Positions 5,542 to 12,650 of a stretch of 14,542 nucleotides of DNA are shown one piece after another; the stretch's first letter is position 1, and each line of letters starts with the position of its first letter. This stretch comes from Bacteroidales bacterium UBA3663 (GTDB lineage: Bacteria > Bacteroidota > Bacteroidia > Bacteroidales > UBA3663): NCBI GenBank assembly GCA_002373755.1, contig DFJU01000039.1:1-14542 (forward strand), written 5' to 3'. The position numbers and the translations under genes were made by a program. The notes below the pieces were generated by a model. It was not told where the DNA came from and ran no database searches. It was given only the letters and a program-made list of their open reading frames with translations.

Positions 5542-8142
5542 TTAGAACGACAGATGCACCGCAACCTGAACGCCGTTCTTGGTCACGTGGTCGTGGTCGT
5601 AGTAGTTGAGACGGCGGATGTACTCGATGCGGAGCAGCTTGAAGATGTTCTCGATGCCGATGGTGGCCTCCATGTAGGGGCGGTCCATCTCGGTATAGAC
5701 CGTGCCCGACGTGGGGAACTGGTAGAGCGAGGGATTGCGCAGAGAACCATTGGCCGAAACCGCCATCGGGTTGTTCTTGTCCGACAGCGAACCGTAGAAG
5801 CCACGGAACGAGACGACCTCGCGCCACTTCAGCTTCTTGAAGAGCGGCATCGTGTTCAAGATCCAGCCGTTCAGGTAATAGACCAAATCCCACTGGCAAT
5901 ACTGGTCGGTGACAAATTCCATCGCGTTCATCTGCGTGAAGGCGTGCTCCTGGATGGTGAAGCCCAGGTTGACGTTGGGCAGACACAGCATCGCATAGGG
6001 CGAACTTGACCAGACCTTACCTGCCTTCAGCTGCGCGTCGATGTAGCCGAACGCCGAGAACCAGAAACGCTTCTCGAACGTGAAGTCGGTGCGCTCGTAA
6101 TCGAAATCGGCCCCAAGGATATCTTTTCGGCCAATGCTATGTTGCAGCACGAAGACAGGATGCTGGTGGTTGATGGGCGTGCGGTTCAGACGGCTCTGGA
6201 TGAAGGTCTCGTGGGGCGCATAGCGCAACTGCAAAGTCGCGTAGCTGAGGTCATAGTGCGCATCGCCCCACGGTGTCGCCGTGCTCGAGCCATCGGCCTT
6301 GACAAACGGCGCATATTCCGTGCTGTACTCGCGCAGCCACGTGCCCTGCAACTTCCAGCTGAAGCCGCCGTAGAACTCGCGGATGTAGGTCAGGTCGGCA
6401 CGCCGCTCGTAGCTGATCTTTTCGCTGTCGTCGCGCTTGAGCGAGAGGAGGAAATTGTCCTTCGACGTGGTGGGGTCTTGGCCAAGGAGATTCGTGTCGT
6501 AGTTGTAATCCAGCGTCAGCTTGTGCATCGGGAACTCGTTGCTGTGAATCTTGCAGTCCTTGAACGAATATTCCAGCTTGGCATCATATTTCCACTCCTT
6601 GTCCTTGCAACCATAGGCCAGATAGCCGAAGCCGAACCAGTGGCGGCTCAGGTGGGCCGTAGTCAGGCCGCCGGTGCGCAGACGGAGACCTTCGAGCGTG
6701 TTGTAGCTGGCCGATGTGTTGAGCGGGCCATAGAGGAAACTGTTCTCCTCGAACGGCTTCTTGGTCAACGGGATATAGCCCTTGAAGAGCCAGGTGAGCA
6801 CCATTTCGCTGTATTTGAAGAACGGACGCTTGCGCATCTCGCTCAGCATCGTGTTGACCTGATTGTCGCGCGAGACATTCTCACCCGCGCGGTGTTCCTC
6901 CCAGAATGTCTCGTCCTTGTGCATCATGTCGGTCGCCTCGCGGTGCGGCACAAAACCGTCGAACAACGCCTGCGTCGGCTTGTCGGGAGCCGAAAAGTCG
7001 AACTTGCTGTAGGTCATTTCGCGTTGGGCATACAAGCCCGTCGTCTCGCCCACCACGGTCATCTCGCTCTCGAACTTCTTACGGGTGATGACGACCGTAC
7101 TGTCGGCCAACCGCTCCTGCTCGATGATGATGTGCATGTTGCGCACGAAGTTCAGGTTGATGTCGGGCGGGATGCTGAAGTCGGCCTTCTTGAGGAAGTA
7201 GGTGCTGTCGGTCGAGATATACAGATGGCCTATGAACCCGAACTGCTCCGGAATCAGCGGAGCAAAGCCGAGGTCGATGTAGCGTTGGCCGTCATCAAAA
7301 GTCAGCGTGTCGAGGATGTAGAACTTGTAGAAGGCGATGGCGAAGTTCGACAGCGGATTGACGAACTTGTTGGTGAACATGTAGATGTCGTTGCCGTCCA
7401 AATCGACTTCGGGGAAACATTCAGTCTGCGTCTTGGCAACAAGGTCGCTGGGCAACATCTCGTCAAGGCCGACATGCCGCTTGCCTTCACACACCGTGCG
7501 CGTGCGCCGCGGCTCCTTCTGGTAATAGACCTTGGTCAGGCTCTCGTCGCTCGACACGGGGAGCACCGCGCTGCCCGAATAGGCCGTGTCGATGTAATGG
7601 TCGATGTCGGGGAACTTCTTTTTCCAGCCGCGATAGAGCGCACCGCTGAAGTTGTTGAGCGAATAGGTCGTATTCTCGTAGCGCTCGCAGCTGTAATAGT
7701 CCTTTTCGGCCAATACGTGGTCATGCTTGTGGTCGATGACGTTGCGCGCCAGTTCGACCGACGGATTGCCGCGACGGCGGTAGTGCTCGCGCTTGGGGCG
7801 GACGACGACCTCCGACAGCTGATAGTCGTTGGGCACAAGCTGGATGATGACCTTACGGCTCTTGCCATTGGCCGCAATCTCTTTCGTCCTATAGCCCACG
7901 CACGATGCGACCAGCGTGCCATTAGCGCGCAGCAGCAGCGTATAGCCGCCGTCAGTGTTGGTGATTGTGCCATTCGACGTACCCTTCTCCTGCAACGTGA
8001 TGAACTCCAGACGCTCGCCCGTCAGGCTGTCGCACACATAGCCCTGAAGCGTAATGCGCGCCGTGCCCTGCTGCGCCGACAGCCATCCGAACGGCCCCAC
8101 AAGGAGCATGAAAAAGAGCAGATTCCGCATTATTTTTGCCAT
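5542..8142 (-). CDS. DUF5686 / carboxypeptidase-regulatory-like outer-membrane protein
   Basis: 866 residues. A signal peptide covers residues 1-24 (hydrophobic core NLLFFMLLVGPFGW, cleavage near LSA-Q). Residues ~33-115 are a CarboxypepD_reg-like domain (LQGYVCDSLTGERLEF, NTDGGYTL, LSEVVVRP). The remainder fits DUF5686, a Bacteroidota family of outer-membrane proteins whose C-terminal half is rich in alternating aromatic/polar beta strands. The chain ends VAVHLSF, the terminal Phe typical of Bam-assembled beta barrels. Location is therefore outer membrane; the molecular role is not established. The start may be Met1 or Met5 (position 8130, MRNLLFF), which changes nothing important. It has its own promoter at 8163-8193. 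The same-strand queC follows after 191 bases. Confidence 0.92.
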   Translation of the reverse strand: MAKIMRNLLFFMLLVGPFGWLSAQQGTARITLQGYVCDSLTGERLEFITLQEKGTSNGTITNTDGGYTLLLRANGTLVASCVGYRTKEIAANGKSRKVIIQLVPNDYQLSEVVVRPKREHYRRRGNPSVELARNVIDHKHDHVLAEKDYYSCERYENTTYSLNNFSGALYRGWKKKFPDIDHYIDTAYSGSAVLPVSSDESLTKVYYQKEPRRTRTVCEGKRHVGLDEMLPSDLVAKTQTECFPEVDLDGNDIYMFTNKFVNPLSNFAIAFYKFYILDTLTFDDGQRYIDLGFAPLIPEQFGFIGHLYISTDSTYFLKKADFSIPPDINLNFVRNMHIIIEQERLADSTVVITRKKFESEMTVVGETTGLYAQREMTYSKFDFSAPDKPTQALFDGFVPHREATDMMHKDETFWEEHRAGENVSRDNQVNTMLSEMRKRPFFKYSEMVLTWLFKGYIPLTKKPFEENSFLYGPLNTSASYNTLEGLRLRTGGLTTAHLSRHWFGFGYLAYGCKDKEWKYDAKLEYSFKDCKIHSNEFPMHKLTLDYNYDTNLLGQDPTTSKDNFLLSLKRDDSEKISYERRADLTYIREFYGGFSWKLQGTWLREYSTEYAPFVKADGSSTATPWGDAHYDLSYATLQLRYAPHETFIQSRLNRTPINHQHPVFVLQHSIGRKDILGADFDYERTDFTFEKRFWFSAFGYIDAQLKAGKVWSSSPYAMLCLPNVNLGFTIQEHAFTQMNAMEFVTDQYCQWDLVYYLNGWILNTMPLFKKLKWREVVSFRGFYGSLSDKNNPMAVSANGSLRNPSLYQFPTSGTVYTEMDRPYMEATIGIENIFKLLRIEYIRRLNYYDHDHVTKNGVQVAVHLSF

Positions 8143-8162
8143 AAAACCGTGATTTACGGCCG

Positions 8163-8193
8163 CAAAGATAGCACAATTTTCAATTCACAGAAA
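8163..8193 (-). promoter_or_regulatory. Promoter for the DUF5686 gene
   Basis: On the - strand the -7 box TATCTTTG occupies 8170-8163 and is followed by CGGCCG. A weak -33 element TTTC (8193-8190) sits 19 bases upstream. Transcription would start near 8156, about 14 bases before the start codon at 8142. Confidence 0.7.
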
Positions 8194-8274
8194 TGCCGTT
8201 TCAACGAACCAGGACATTTCATCGACAAAAAATAGCAATTGCAAAAATTTTACCTAATTTAAATTTTGGCCTGT

Positions 8275-8304
8275 TTTGCGCATTGATTTATTTTACTAAC
8301 TTTG
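8275..8304 (+). promoter_or_regulatory. Promoter for the thioesterase gene
   Basis: TTTG at 8275-8278, an 18-base spacer, and TAACTTTG at 8297-8304 match the Bacteroidota consensus; CGGCCG follows. The implied start near 8311 leaves only about 10 leader bases before ATG 8322, which supports that start rather than the longer frame from 8193. Confidence 0.78.
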
Positions 8305-8321
8305 CGGCCGAATTTTGTCCT

Positions 8322-9206
8322 ATGAGCAAGAAATATCTATTCGAATCAACCGTCAAGATCCGCGACTTCGAGTGCGACATGCAGGGCGTGGTCAACAATG
8401 CCTACTACCACAACCTGCTTATGCAGACGCGCACGGAGTTTCTGGAGAGCGTAGGCATCAACCGCCAGCAATGGAGCGAAGAGCGCGGCATCGACTTTGT
8501 GGTCTATGAAACCGCAATCCAGTATCGTCTGCCAATCCAGAACGGCGAGACCTTCCGCTCGTGCCTGAACCTGCACCGCGAGGGCGCACGTTTCGTCTAT
8601 GTGCAGGACTTCCGCCGCGAATCGGGCGAATTGTGCATGCGCGCACGCGTCGATGTAGTGGTAGGCCTGCACGGTCGGCTCACACGCGGCGACGTCTTTG
8701 CCGACTGGCTCCGCACGCGCATCAACTTGCAGGAAATGCCGTCGGCCAACGTAAAACGACGCACCGACAAGCCGCTCGACGAAGTCATCTACGACTACGA
8801 GATGAAGGTGCGCGACTACGAGTGCGACGTCTATGGCTCGGCCACCAACGCCTACGTGCAGCGCTATCTGGAGGTGACCCGACTTGAATTCATGGAAGAG
8901 ATGGGCGAGACCTTCCGCAAATGGCACGACAACGGCGTCGATATGATGGTGACCAAGGTTGACCTGAAGTTCATCAAGCCGATGATGTCGAGCGAGAAGT
9001 TCCACAGCCTGATGAACATCCGTCAGGACGGGCCGCGCGTCATCTTCGAGCAGGAAATCCGCCGCAAGTCGGACAAGCACCTGTGCGTCAGTGCCGCCGT
9101 CGAGATTGTCGGCATCGTGAATGGCACGCTCGACACCGAAGGTAAATGCTTCGACCACTTCATGAACGTGCAGGTGCCCAACTGGAAAGCCGGACAACAT
9201 CTGTGA
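8322..9206 (+). CDS. Double-hotdog acyl thioesterase (4HBT/YbgC-like, duplicated)
   Basis: 294 residues built from two hotdog domains. Domain 1 (~5-135) carries VKIRDFECDMQGVVNNAYYHNLL and domain 2 (~157-285) carries the matching MKVRDYECDVYGSATNAYVQRYL (both named here by their cores ECDMQGVVNNAYY and ECDVYGSATNAY). D19 and D169 occupy the place of the catalytic Asp in YbgC-type thioesterases, and the Asn of the N-A-Y motif is kept in both. These enzymes hydrolyse acyl-CoA or acyl-ACP thioesters in the cytoplasm. The first domain keeps the usual GVV-N-N pattern, while the second has GSATN, so the halves may differ in activity. YbgC proteins are normally ~130-residue single domains; plant-type acyl-ACP thioesterases also have two hotdogs and are an alternative label. 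A PlsC-type acyltransferase follows on the same strand. Confidence 0.85.
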   Translation: MSKKYLFESTVKIRDFECDMQGVVNNAYYHNLLMQTRTEFLESVGINRQQWSEERGIDFVVYETAIQYRLPIQNGETFRSCLNLHREGARFVYVQDFRRESGELCMRARVDVVVGLHGRLTRGDVFADWLRTRINLQEMPSANVKRRTDKPLDEVIYDYEMKVRDYECDVYGSATNAYVQRYLEVTRLEFMEEMGETFRKWHDNGVDMMVTKVDLKFIKPMMSSEKFHSLMNIRQDGPRVIFEQEIRRKSDKHLCVSAAVEIVGIVNGTLDTEGKCFDHFMNVQVPNWKAGQHL

Positions 9207-9227
9207 AACAAAAAAAGGAAATTAAAA

Positions 9228-9262
9228 GAAGTGACAAGGAATTGAAATGGAAGTGACAGGGA
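9228..9262 (+). repeat. Two short near-identical direct repeats
   Basis: GAAGTGACAAGGA (9228-9240) recurs as GAAGTGACAGGGA (9250-9262), 12 of 13 bases equal, with a period of 22 bases. It lies in the 147-base gap between the thioesterase and the acyltransferase, beside the palindrome at 9309-9340. No function is evident; it may be part of an old inserted element. Confidence 0.5.
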
Positions 9263-9308
9263 CGATACCAGCATCAACTGACACATCCAAACTATAGGTA
9301 ACTTTCCA

Positions 9309-9340
9309 ACTCCTCCCCTCGGGGAGGCCGGAAGAGGGTC
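9309..9340 (-). repeat. Palindromic repeat, copy C of the GACCC...GAGT family
   Basis: On the - strand it begins GACCCTCTTCC and ends GGGGAGGAGT, with a hairpin CCTCCCC/GGGGAGG closing on a very short loop. Layout and end sequences match copies A and B upstream of queC (GACCC, pyrimidine-rich stretch, C-rich/G-rich hairpin, GAGT), although the loop and the exact stem differ. It lies 13 bases before the acyltransferase start codon. Confidence 0.65.
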
Positions 9341-9353
9341 ATATTTAATAATT

Positions 9354-10193
9354 ATGTTGAAAGACAACAAGCAATATCAGGAACTGCGCGTCAAGCAAGG
9401 CGTATACATCCCCGACGTCGGCATCGAATATCCCGACGACCCGACCGTGCGCATGGTCAACCCACCGAAGACGCACCCGTTCGACATCGACGAGAACTAC
9501 CCCTACTACGACGAATCGTTCAACTTCCGGCTGAACCGTTGGCTGGCCTACCTGAAGTGCCGCACGCTCGTCTTCTTCCTGCAACACGTCATCTGGGGCT
9601 TCCGCGTGGAGGGTCGCGAAAATCTGAAGAAATACAAGGACGTGCTGAAAAACGGCTGTCTGACCACCTGCAACCACGCCTACCGCTGGGACATGGTGTC
9701 GGTCATCCAGGCAACAGGCCACTCGTTCTTCATCCCGATGTATGGCGAAAACATGAAGACCGACGACTACTGGCACATGAAATACATCGGCGGCATACCG
9801 ATTCCGACAGGCTTGCAGGCCATGAAGAAATATGATGCCGCAATGGACAAATGGCACGAAAAGGGCTATTGGATCCACCTCTTCCCCGAAGGCATCCGCT
9901 GGGACTTCTACAAGCCGCTCAAGCCGTTCCACAAGGGCGCATTCACGATGGCCTACCGCTGGGGATGCCCGATTCTGCCGTGCTACATCACCTACCGGCC
10001 ACGCACCGGCTTCTACAAGCTGACGGGCAAGGCCAACCTGCCGCTCATCACCTGCCACATCGGCACTCCGGTGATGCCCGACCTCACCCTGCCGCGCAAG
10101 AAGGCCGTCGAACAGCTCACACAACAGGTTTGGGACCAGATGCTCGAATTAGGCGGCATCGAACATAACCCTTGGCCATGCTTCGCTGAGTGA
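9354..10193 (+). CDS. PlsC-family 1-acyl-glycerol-3-phosphate-type acyltransferase
   Basis: 279 residues. The acyltransferase motif I, NH-x4-D, is NHAYRWD (N107, H108, D113), giving the catalytic His/Asp pair. Motif II is near GGIPIPTG (146-153), motif III is FPEG (177-180), and motif IV is near PILPC (206-210). Such enzymes transfer an acyl chain from acyl-ACP or acyl-CoA to a lipid acceptor at the inner membrane. A moderately hydrophobic stretch (residues 62-82) may anchor it peripherally. The ~85-residue N-terminal extension before the motif I region and the replaced motif-II arginine make the exact acceptor uncertain: lysophosphatidate, or another lipid such as an ornithine/glycine lipid. 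It lies 147 bases after the thioesterase, with no clear consensus promoter in between (only TAACTTTC at 9299-9306, one base off), so co-transcription is possible. Confidence 0.9.
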   Translation: MLKDNKQYQELRVKQGVYIPDVGIEYPDDPTVRMVNPPKTHPFDIDENYPYYDESFNFRLNRWLAYLKCRTLVFFLQHVIWGFRVEGRENLKKYKDVLKNGCLTTCNHAYRWDMVSVIQATGHSFFIPMYGENMKTDDYWHMKYIGGIPIPTGLQAMKKYDAAMDKWHEKGYWIHLFPEGIRWDFYKPLKPFHKGAFTMAYRWGCPILPCYITYRPRTGFYKLTGKANLPLITCHIGTPVMPDLTLPRKKAVEQLTQQVWDQMLELGGIEHNPWPCFAE

Positions 10194-10228
10194 CGGCCGA
10201 TGCCGAAAATCCGCGTAGCAAGCACGCA

Positions 10229-10274
10229 AAACGAGAGGCAAATGCTTTTTCAACACTGCATTTGCCTCCCGTTT
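10229..10274. terminator. Bidirectional terminator between convergent genes
   Basis: The 17-base arms 10229-10245 (AAACGAGAGGCAAATGC) and 10258-10274 pair with a single A-C mismatch around a 12-base loop. T-rich sequence follows on the + strand (GTTTTG), and on the - strand the run is TTTT-GCG. It lies 35 bases after the acyltransferase stop and 18 bases beyond the lyase stop, where it can serve both genes. Confidence 0.82.
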
Positions 10275-10292
10275 GTTTTGTCCGATGCCGCA

Positions 10293-12488
10293 TCAGCGCA
10301 CAAGCACCTTCACGCCATCTTTCACATAAAATCCGGCTTTCGGGCTGTTCACTACGCGACCGCAAAGGTCAACTACGCGATTTTCACGGCCGATGCCATC
10401 GCCCACAACCTTGATCTGCTCGATGCCAGTGGCCTCTTCGAGCGGCACCTGCGACATGTCCATGCCCGTGCCGAGGAAGTAGCCGAGATTGTTCGGCTGG
10501 TTGTAGCCGATGTTCTGGTTGAGGCACTGCATCATGTAGGTGTGGTCGCTCATCAGGAACGGGAACTTGTAGTCGGTCTTGTACCACGTGGAGAAGATTT
10601 TCAGGTCGGCCAACTTGGTTGCATCGGGCAAGATGATTTCCTCGCGCCAGTCGCCGAACAGGTCGCCATACCACGACGGATTGCCCTTCGTGCCGTTGAT
10701 CATGGCCATGCTGTAGCGGTACATCGTGAAGGTGCGGCCGCTGGCGAAACTATGTATGACGCCCTTCTCGTTGATGCCTTGGCGCGACAATGAGCCGTCG
10801 AACCAGATGGCAGCCGCGCAGCTCACGTCGTTGCCCTTCATGTTGACGCCCGTTGCAGTGCCGTTCTGGTCGAACAGGTCGCCCTGATAGTACCAGAATT
10901 CGCAGCCGGCGTGGTTGGGGTCGATGTCGGCCACCATGCAGCGACCCATGTCGTTATCGCTGGCGGCATCCTTTTTCCAGATGACGCTGCCATCTTTGGC
11001 ATCGTGAAGGGCGACCATCGTCTTGCCGCTTTCGAGGCAATGGAACATCTGCAAGCCTTCGCGGTCGGGCAGGAATTTGCCCACGTGGTTGGCATCGCCG
11101 TGACCGAGTTTTGTAGTCCAGAGGCCGATGCCGTCGTGGTCGATGGCCATCGAACCGTACATCACCTCGTCAAGGCCGTCGCCATCGAGGTCGGCAATGT
11201 TCATCGAATGGTTGCCCTGCGCCGCGTATGCGCTGTTGGCGTTGCCGTCCTTGCCCTTGCCCGAGGCGCTGGTGTCGAAGTGCCAGCGGCGGGTCAGTCG
11301 GCCATCGCGGTAGTCCCACGCCTCGATGACCGAGCGCGCATAGACACCACGTCCGAACACAGCCGACGGCAATCCTGTCTCGTCGAAACAGCCGACGCCG
11401 ACGCGGAACGAGCAGGCACGTTTCCAGTAGCCATCGCCCCACGATTCGCTGGTCTCGCGCGGAATGAAATTGTCTCGCGCCAGTTCGCGGCCGGTCTTGC
11501 CGTCGATGATGGAAATGAACTCCGGTCCGGCCGAATTGTAGTGGTCAACCCAACCAGGACTGCTCGAATTGAGGTTGCCCCAAGTGCGATAGTCAACCTT
11601 TCCGTCGCCGTTGGTGTCGCCAATCTCTGCGCCATCGCCAAAGACTGTACCCTCGCAGGTGCGGATAGCCATTTCGGCACATCCGTCACCGTCAAAATCG
11701 GCCACGGCGAACGAAGAACTGTTGCCCAAGATTACACCTGGACCGCCCTTCACGCGCCAAAGGAATGTGCCGTCGAGCTTGTAGGCATCCCAAATTACAG
11801 CCCAAAGGCAGTCTCTACGCGAATAAGCCGCGCCTGTGCCATCGCTCACAATCGTACCTGCGGCATTTTTCTGGCACTGCAGGCGTTTGACGATGATCTC
11901 CATCTGGCCATCACCGTCGAGGTCGCCGACGCTCACGTCATTCGCTTGATATACAACGGAATCCGTATTGTAAATTTCTTCGGTTCCCTTCAACGGAATC
12001 GACAGATACGGCAGTTTCTGGCTGTAGATCCGTTCGTCAACAAGAATCGAATCGAGTGCGGCCTGCTTGATGACCGACTTAAGCGAATCGTTGCTGACAG
12101 ATATCGGATTTGTTCCGCCGAACAGGTCGCCGGGCACAAGATAATAGACACGCGCCGACGTCGGCACTGTAGTCTGGAAACACGTCGAACCGCTGATTGG
12201 CGATGACGTGGTGCGGAAAAGTGTACCATTCGGTGCATCGGCCGTGCGAGTGTAAAGCAGGAACGATGTATCCCAAGTGTCGGTCGGCAACATTCGCCAG
12301 CTGATGAGCATCTTGCCGGTTTCACTCGCGTAGTTGCCCAACGAGGCATTGCTCACGTTGTTGACCGACGCCCACATCATGCGCGACGAAGCACACTGCG
12401 TGCGGAATGCCGACTTCGGAGCCGTCTCTGCATTGGCTGCAAAAGCAACGGCAGCCGAGGCAAACAGAAGAAACAGATTTTTTTTCAT
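10293..12488 (-). CDS. Rhamnogalacturonan lyase, polysaccharide lyase family 11
   Basis: 731 residues. Residues 1-20 are a signal peptide (MKKNLFLLFASA..., cleavage near ANA-E). The body matches the YesW/YesX-type PL11 eight-bladed propeller. It has repeated calcium-binding loops DLDGDG (189-194), DFDGDG (264-269), DTNGDG (291-296) and DLDGDG (433-438), plus landmarks GWVDHYNSAGPEF, FGRGVYARSVIEAWD and QGNHSMN. PL11 enzymes cleave the Rha-GalA backbone of rhamnogalacturonan I by beta-elimination. Residues ~688-731 (VVDLCGRVVNSPKAGFYV, ending VKVLVR) resemble the C-terminal sorting domain of type IX secretion cargo, suggesting export to the cell surface or medium. The frame opens at 12563, but ATG 12488 gives the clean signal peptide and lies downstream of the -7-like box at 12518. 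Divergent from the propeller regulator. Confidence 0.93.
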   Translation of the reverse strand: MKKNLFLLFASAAVAFAANAETAPKSAFRTQCASSRMMWASVNNVSNASLGNYASETGKMLISWRMLPTDTWDTSFLLYTRTADAPNGTLFRTTSSPISGSTCFQTTVPTSARVYYLVPGDLFGGTNPISVSNDSLKSVIKQAALDSILVDERIYSQKLPYLSIPLKGTEEIYNTDSVVYQANDVSVGDLDGDGQMEIIVKRLQCQKNAAGTIVSDGTGAAYSRRDCLWAVIWDAYKLDGTFLWRVKGGPGVILGNSSSFAVADFDGDGCAEMAIRTCEGTVFGDGAEIGDTNGDGKVDYRTWGNLNSSSPGWVDHYNSAGPEFISIIDGKTGRELARDNFIPRETSESWGDGYWKRACSFRVGVGCFDETGLPSAVFGRGVYARSVIEAWDYRDGRLTRRWHFDTSASGKGKDGNANSAYAAQGNHSMNIADLDGDGLDEVMYGSMAIDHDGIGLWTTKLGHGDANHVGKFLPDREGLQMFHCLESGKTMVALHDAKDGSVIWKKDAASDNDMGRCMVADIDPNHAGCEFWYYQGDLFDQNGTATGVNMKGNDVSCAAAIWFDGSLSRQGINEKGVIHSFASGRTFTMYRYSMAMINGTKGNPSWYGDLFGDWREEIILPDATKLADLKIFSTWYKTDYKFPFLMSDHTYMMQCLNQNIGYNQPNNLGYFLGTGMDMSQVPLEEATGIEQIKVVGDGIGRENRVVDLCGRVVNSPKAGFYVKDGVKVLVR

Positions 12489-12517
12489 GTTCAGATTGTT
12501 GAATGTGATTTTCATGC

Positions 12518-12525
12518 CGCAAAGG
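12518..12525 (-). promoter_or_regulatory. Candidate -7 box for the lyase gene
   Basis: On the - strand CACCTTTG is followed by CGGC, one base from TAnnTTTG and sharing the CGGC extension seen at other promoters here. No TTTG box is visible at the right distance (only TTG, 16 bases upstream). A weak or activator-dependent promoter would fit a regulated lyase gene. The implied leader is about 23 bases. Confidence 0.45.
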
Positions 12526-12612
12526 TGGACATTTAGAAAAGCAACCGCGTTAAAAATCCTCACAAAGACGTATAAAATCGTACCAAACGGCCATTTATCG
12601 GCCCAAAAATGT

Positions 12613-12620
12613 TACATTTG
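12613..12620 (+). promoter_or_regulatory. Candidate -7 box for the propeller regulator, with overlapping inverted repeat
   Basis: TACATTTG fits TAnnTTTG, 30 bases before ATG 12651; no good -33 box is seen. It overlaps a perfect inverted repeat AAATGT-T-ACATTT (12607-12619), a possible operator. Confidence 0.45.
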
Positions 12621-12650
12621 AGGGCTAAAAAGCAGAAAAAAGCGCATTTC

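Noticed and set aside
6139..8235. A 698-codon open frame on the + strand opposite the DUF5686 gene, and similar long antisense frames at 895-1725, 1825-2592, 8346-9200, 9345-10124 and 10911-12206
   Set aside because: The real genes opposite have signal peptides, motifs and promoters. The antisense products are Val/Ala/Arg/His-rich without domain signatures, as expected from GC-rich codon use on the other strand.
10350..10384. Two CTACGCGA direct repeats, also resembling the terminator stem at 2574
   Set aside because: They lie inside the lyase coding sequence, encoding the conserved sorting-tail residues, and are short enough to be chance.
12489..12563. A longer N-terminus for the lyase starting at 12563 or 12515
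   Set aside because: Either would put residues in front of a textbook signal peptide, and both start codons lie at or upstream of the predicted transcription start.
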